From: an uncultured Victivallaceae bacterium
GTDB lineage: Bacteria > Verrucomicrobiota > Lentisphaeria > Victivallales > Victivallaceae
Assembly (NCBI GenBank): GCA_934663655.1
Contig: CAKUKT010000179.1
Span: 1 to 5,818, forward strand
Reading direction: 5' to 3'
DNA length: 5,818 nt
The notes beneath the pieces were generated by a model, which saw nothing but the letters and a program-made list of their open reading frames with translations, was not told the origin of the DNA and did no database searches. How positions within the stretch are numbered: position 1 is the stretch's first letter; every line of letters starts with the position of its first letter. Positions 4,493-5,818 of this stretch are shown piece after piece. Made by a program: the position numbers and the translations under genes.

Positions 4493-5683
4493 ATGAATCT
4501 GATCAACGAAGAGGTGCGGGGCTACCTTGGGAACAGCTCCTTCATCCGTAAGATGTTCGAGGCCGGCATCGAGTTGCGGCGGCAGTACGGCGACGACAAG
4601 GTTTATGACTTCAGTCTCGGCAATCCCGATCTGCCGCCGCCAAAGGCGGTGCAGGAAGCACTGAGTAAGATTGCGGCGCGCGCCGGTGAACCCTTTTCCA
4701 TCGGTTACATGCCCAACGCCGGTTATCCGGAGCTGCGCGAAGCGATCGCCGAACGGGTTTCCCGGGAGCAGGGGGTGGCTACTCCGGGAGCGAACATCGT
4801 CGTCACCTGTGGTGCGGCGGGGGCGATCAATGTATTGTTTCATACGATTCTTTCGCCTGGAGACGAGGTGATCACTCCGGCGCCCTATTTTGTGGAATAC
4901 GATTTCTACGCCGCCAACCACGGCGGGCGGCTGGTGCGGGCCGCGAGCCGGGACTTCAGTTTTGAGTTGGACATCGAGGCGCTGGAGCGGGCGTTTTCGC
5001 CCCGAACCCGGGCGGTGATTCTCAACTCCCCCAACAACCCGACCGGGCAGATCTACAGCCGGGAAGAGATCACCGCGCTGGCGGAGCTGGTGCGGTCGAT
5101 GGAGAAAAAGTACGATCGGGCGATCTACCTGGTTTCCGACGAGCCGTATCGGTTCCTCAACTTTGACGGGGTGGAAATTCCTTCGGTGTTCGCTCCTTTC
5201 GACCACGCCGTGGTGATCGGTTCGTGCAGCAAGAACCTTTCGCTCGCCGGCGAACGGATCGGCTACATCGCCGTCTCGCCGTCAGTGGGAGACGCGGGCG
5301 AATTGATGGCGGGATTGATTCTCTGCAATCGGATTCTGGGGTTTGTGAATGCGCCGGCGATCGGTCAGAAATTGCTGCTGGCGGCGATGGATTCGCAAGT
5401 TGATCTCAATGTCTACCGGGAACGGCGCGAGGCGATGGCCCGAGTTCTGGACGCGGCGGGCATCGAATACACGATGCCGCGTGGTTCGTTCTATTTCTTC
5501 CCGAAGTCTCCGGTTCCCGACGACAAGGAGTTCGTGAATGCGCTGCTGGAGGAGCGGGTGCTGGTCGTGCCCGGCAGTGGTTTCGGCTGTGCCGGTTATT
5601 TCCGGGCGGCGTTCTGTGTCGACAAAGCGGTGATTGAGAATGCCGCCGCCGGTTTTGCCGCCGCCGCGGCCCGCTACCGGTAA
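4493..5683 (+). CDS. Pyridoxal phosphate-dependent class I/II aminotransferase
   Basis: This 396-residue cytosolic enzyme of the aspartate aminotransferase fold-type I group transfers an amino group from an amino acid to a 2-oxo acid. It begins with the family's 'YDFSLGNPDLPPP' segment (38-50). NSPNNPTG (178-185) holds N182, and SDEPY (215-219) holds D216 and Y219 around the cofactor. The SCSKNLSLAGERIGY block (244-258) holds the Schiff-base K247 and the phosphate-binding R255. R371 in YFRAAFC is the expected binder of the substrate alpha-carboxylate. All catalytic residues are intact, and the length is normal for the group. The preferred amino acid cannot be told; aspartate or aromatic/branched substrates are all found in relatives. 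The ATG at 4493 follows a weak GGAG at 4479-4482 (10-nt spacing), and the frame begins cleanly with the family N-terminus. It has its own promoter and terminator. Confidence 0.93.
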   Translation: MNLINEEVRGYLGNSSFIRKMFEAGIELRRQYGDDKVYDFSLGNPDLPPPKAVQEALSKIAARAGEPFSIGYMPNAGYPELREAIAERVSREQGVATPGANIVVTCGAAGAINVLFHTILSPGDEVITPAPYFVEYDFYAANHGGRLVRAASRDFSFELDIEALERAFSPRTRAVILNSPNNPTGQIYSREEITALAELVRSMEKKYDRAIYLVSDEPYRFLNFDGVEIPSVFAPFDHAVVIGSCSKNLSLAGERIGYIAVSPSVGDAGELMAGLILCNRILGFVNAPAIGQKLLLAAMDSQVDLNVYRERREAMARVLDAAGIEYTMPRGSFYFFPKSPVPDDKEFVNALLEERVLVVPGSGFGCAGYFRAAFCVDKAVIENAAAGFAAAAARYR

Positions 5684-5695
5684 AGCCTGACGAAC

Positions 5696-5726
5696 CGCCT
5701 CCTCGGAAAGAGGAGGCGTTTTTTTT
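5696..5726 (+). terminator. Rho-independent terminator after the class I/II aminotransferase
   Basis: CGCCTCCTC (5696-5704) pairs perfectly with GAGGAGGCG (5710-5718) as a 9-bp G+C-rich stem with loop GGAAA, followed by eight T residues (5719-5726). It begins 12 nt after the stop codon. There is no T-tract on the other side, so it acts only on + strand transcripts. Confidence 0.95.
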
Positions 5727-5818
5727 GTTCTTGCGCAGGGGCGGAGAAACGGAAATCAAGCGGTGAATGCGGTTCCGGCGCAGTGACGAAGGTTTTCGAT
5801 CGGGGTATCGCGGCGGGG

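Noticed and set aside
2463..5683. A split MocR/PdxR-type regulator (GntR winged helix plus aminotransferase domain encoded separately)
   Set aside because: The regulator has a complete FCD ligand domain and both aminotransferases are full-length with catalytic Lys, so these are ordinary separate proteins.
5756..5818. Open minus-strand stretch from the right edge to TGA at 5758-5756 (about 20 codons), possibly the end of a converging gene, and a plus-strand ATG at 5767
   Set aside because: Only a few codons are present on either strand, the plus-strand ATG has no ribosome-binding site, and neither reading shows a recognisable motif.
1..5818. tRNA or rRNA genes, CRISPR arrays, insertion sequences, attachment sites, toxin-antitoxin or defence genes
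   Set aside because: Reading both strands showed no spaced long direct repeats, terminal inverted repeats with a transposase, cloverleaf-like sequence or relevant protein motifs.

Overview
No unmistakable new system is visible here. The window is an ordinary, compact stretch of bacterial chromosome from a G+C-rich Gram-negative bacterium. An outer-membrane-type lipocalin lipoprotein, third-position G/C codon use and A/T-rich promoter islands with TATATT-like -10 boxes all fit. The style (FCD-type GntR regulator next to a DegT-type aminotransferase) reminds me of Lentisphaerota/Victivallales or other PVC bacteria, but that placement is inference at low confidence.

Layout, left to right. Positions 1-56 are the tail of an upstream + strand unit, ending in a strong intrinsic terminator. 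A MATE-family multidrug/sodium-type exporter (128-1546, +) follows, with a 16-bp palindrome in its leader. Tail to tail with it is a Blc-like lipocalin lipoprotein (1593-2123, -). A 339-nt divergent intergenic region (2124-2462) then separates the lipocalin from a GntR/FCD regulator (2463-3068, +). It is the most information-dense non-coding part of the window: it holds two candidate promoters toward the lipocalin, one overlapping promoter toward the regulator, palindromes at the regulator's predicted start site, a tandem 9-bp repeat and a 14-nt-phased heptamer triplet.

The regulator is followed after 2 nt by a DegT/DnrJ/EryC1/StrS PLP aminotransferase (3071-4276, +), a clear two-gene operon. 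After a 216-nt gap with its own good sigma-70-type promoter and a leader hairpin comes a fold-type I class I/II aminotransferase (4493-5683, +), closed by a textbook terminator (5696-5726). The last 90 nt hold nothing I can assign.

How they may work together: the regulator most likely senses a small carboxylate-type or metal-bound ligand through its FCD domain and controls itself plus the DegT aminotransferase, and possibly the divergent lipocalin because the promoters overlap. The class I/II aminotransferase looks independently transcribed. The MATE pump and lipocalin are envelope functions with no evident tie to the aminotransferases. Substrates of both aminotransferases and the transporter cannot be determined from sequence alone.
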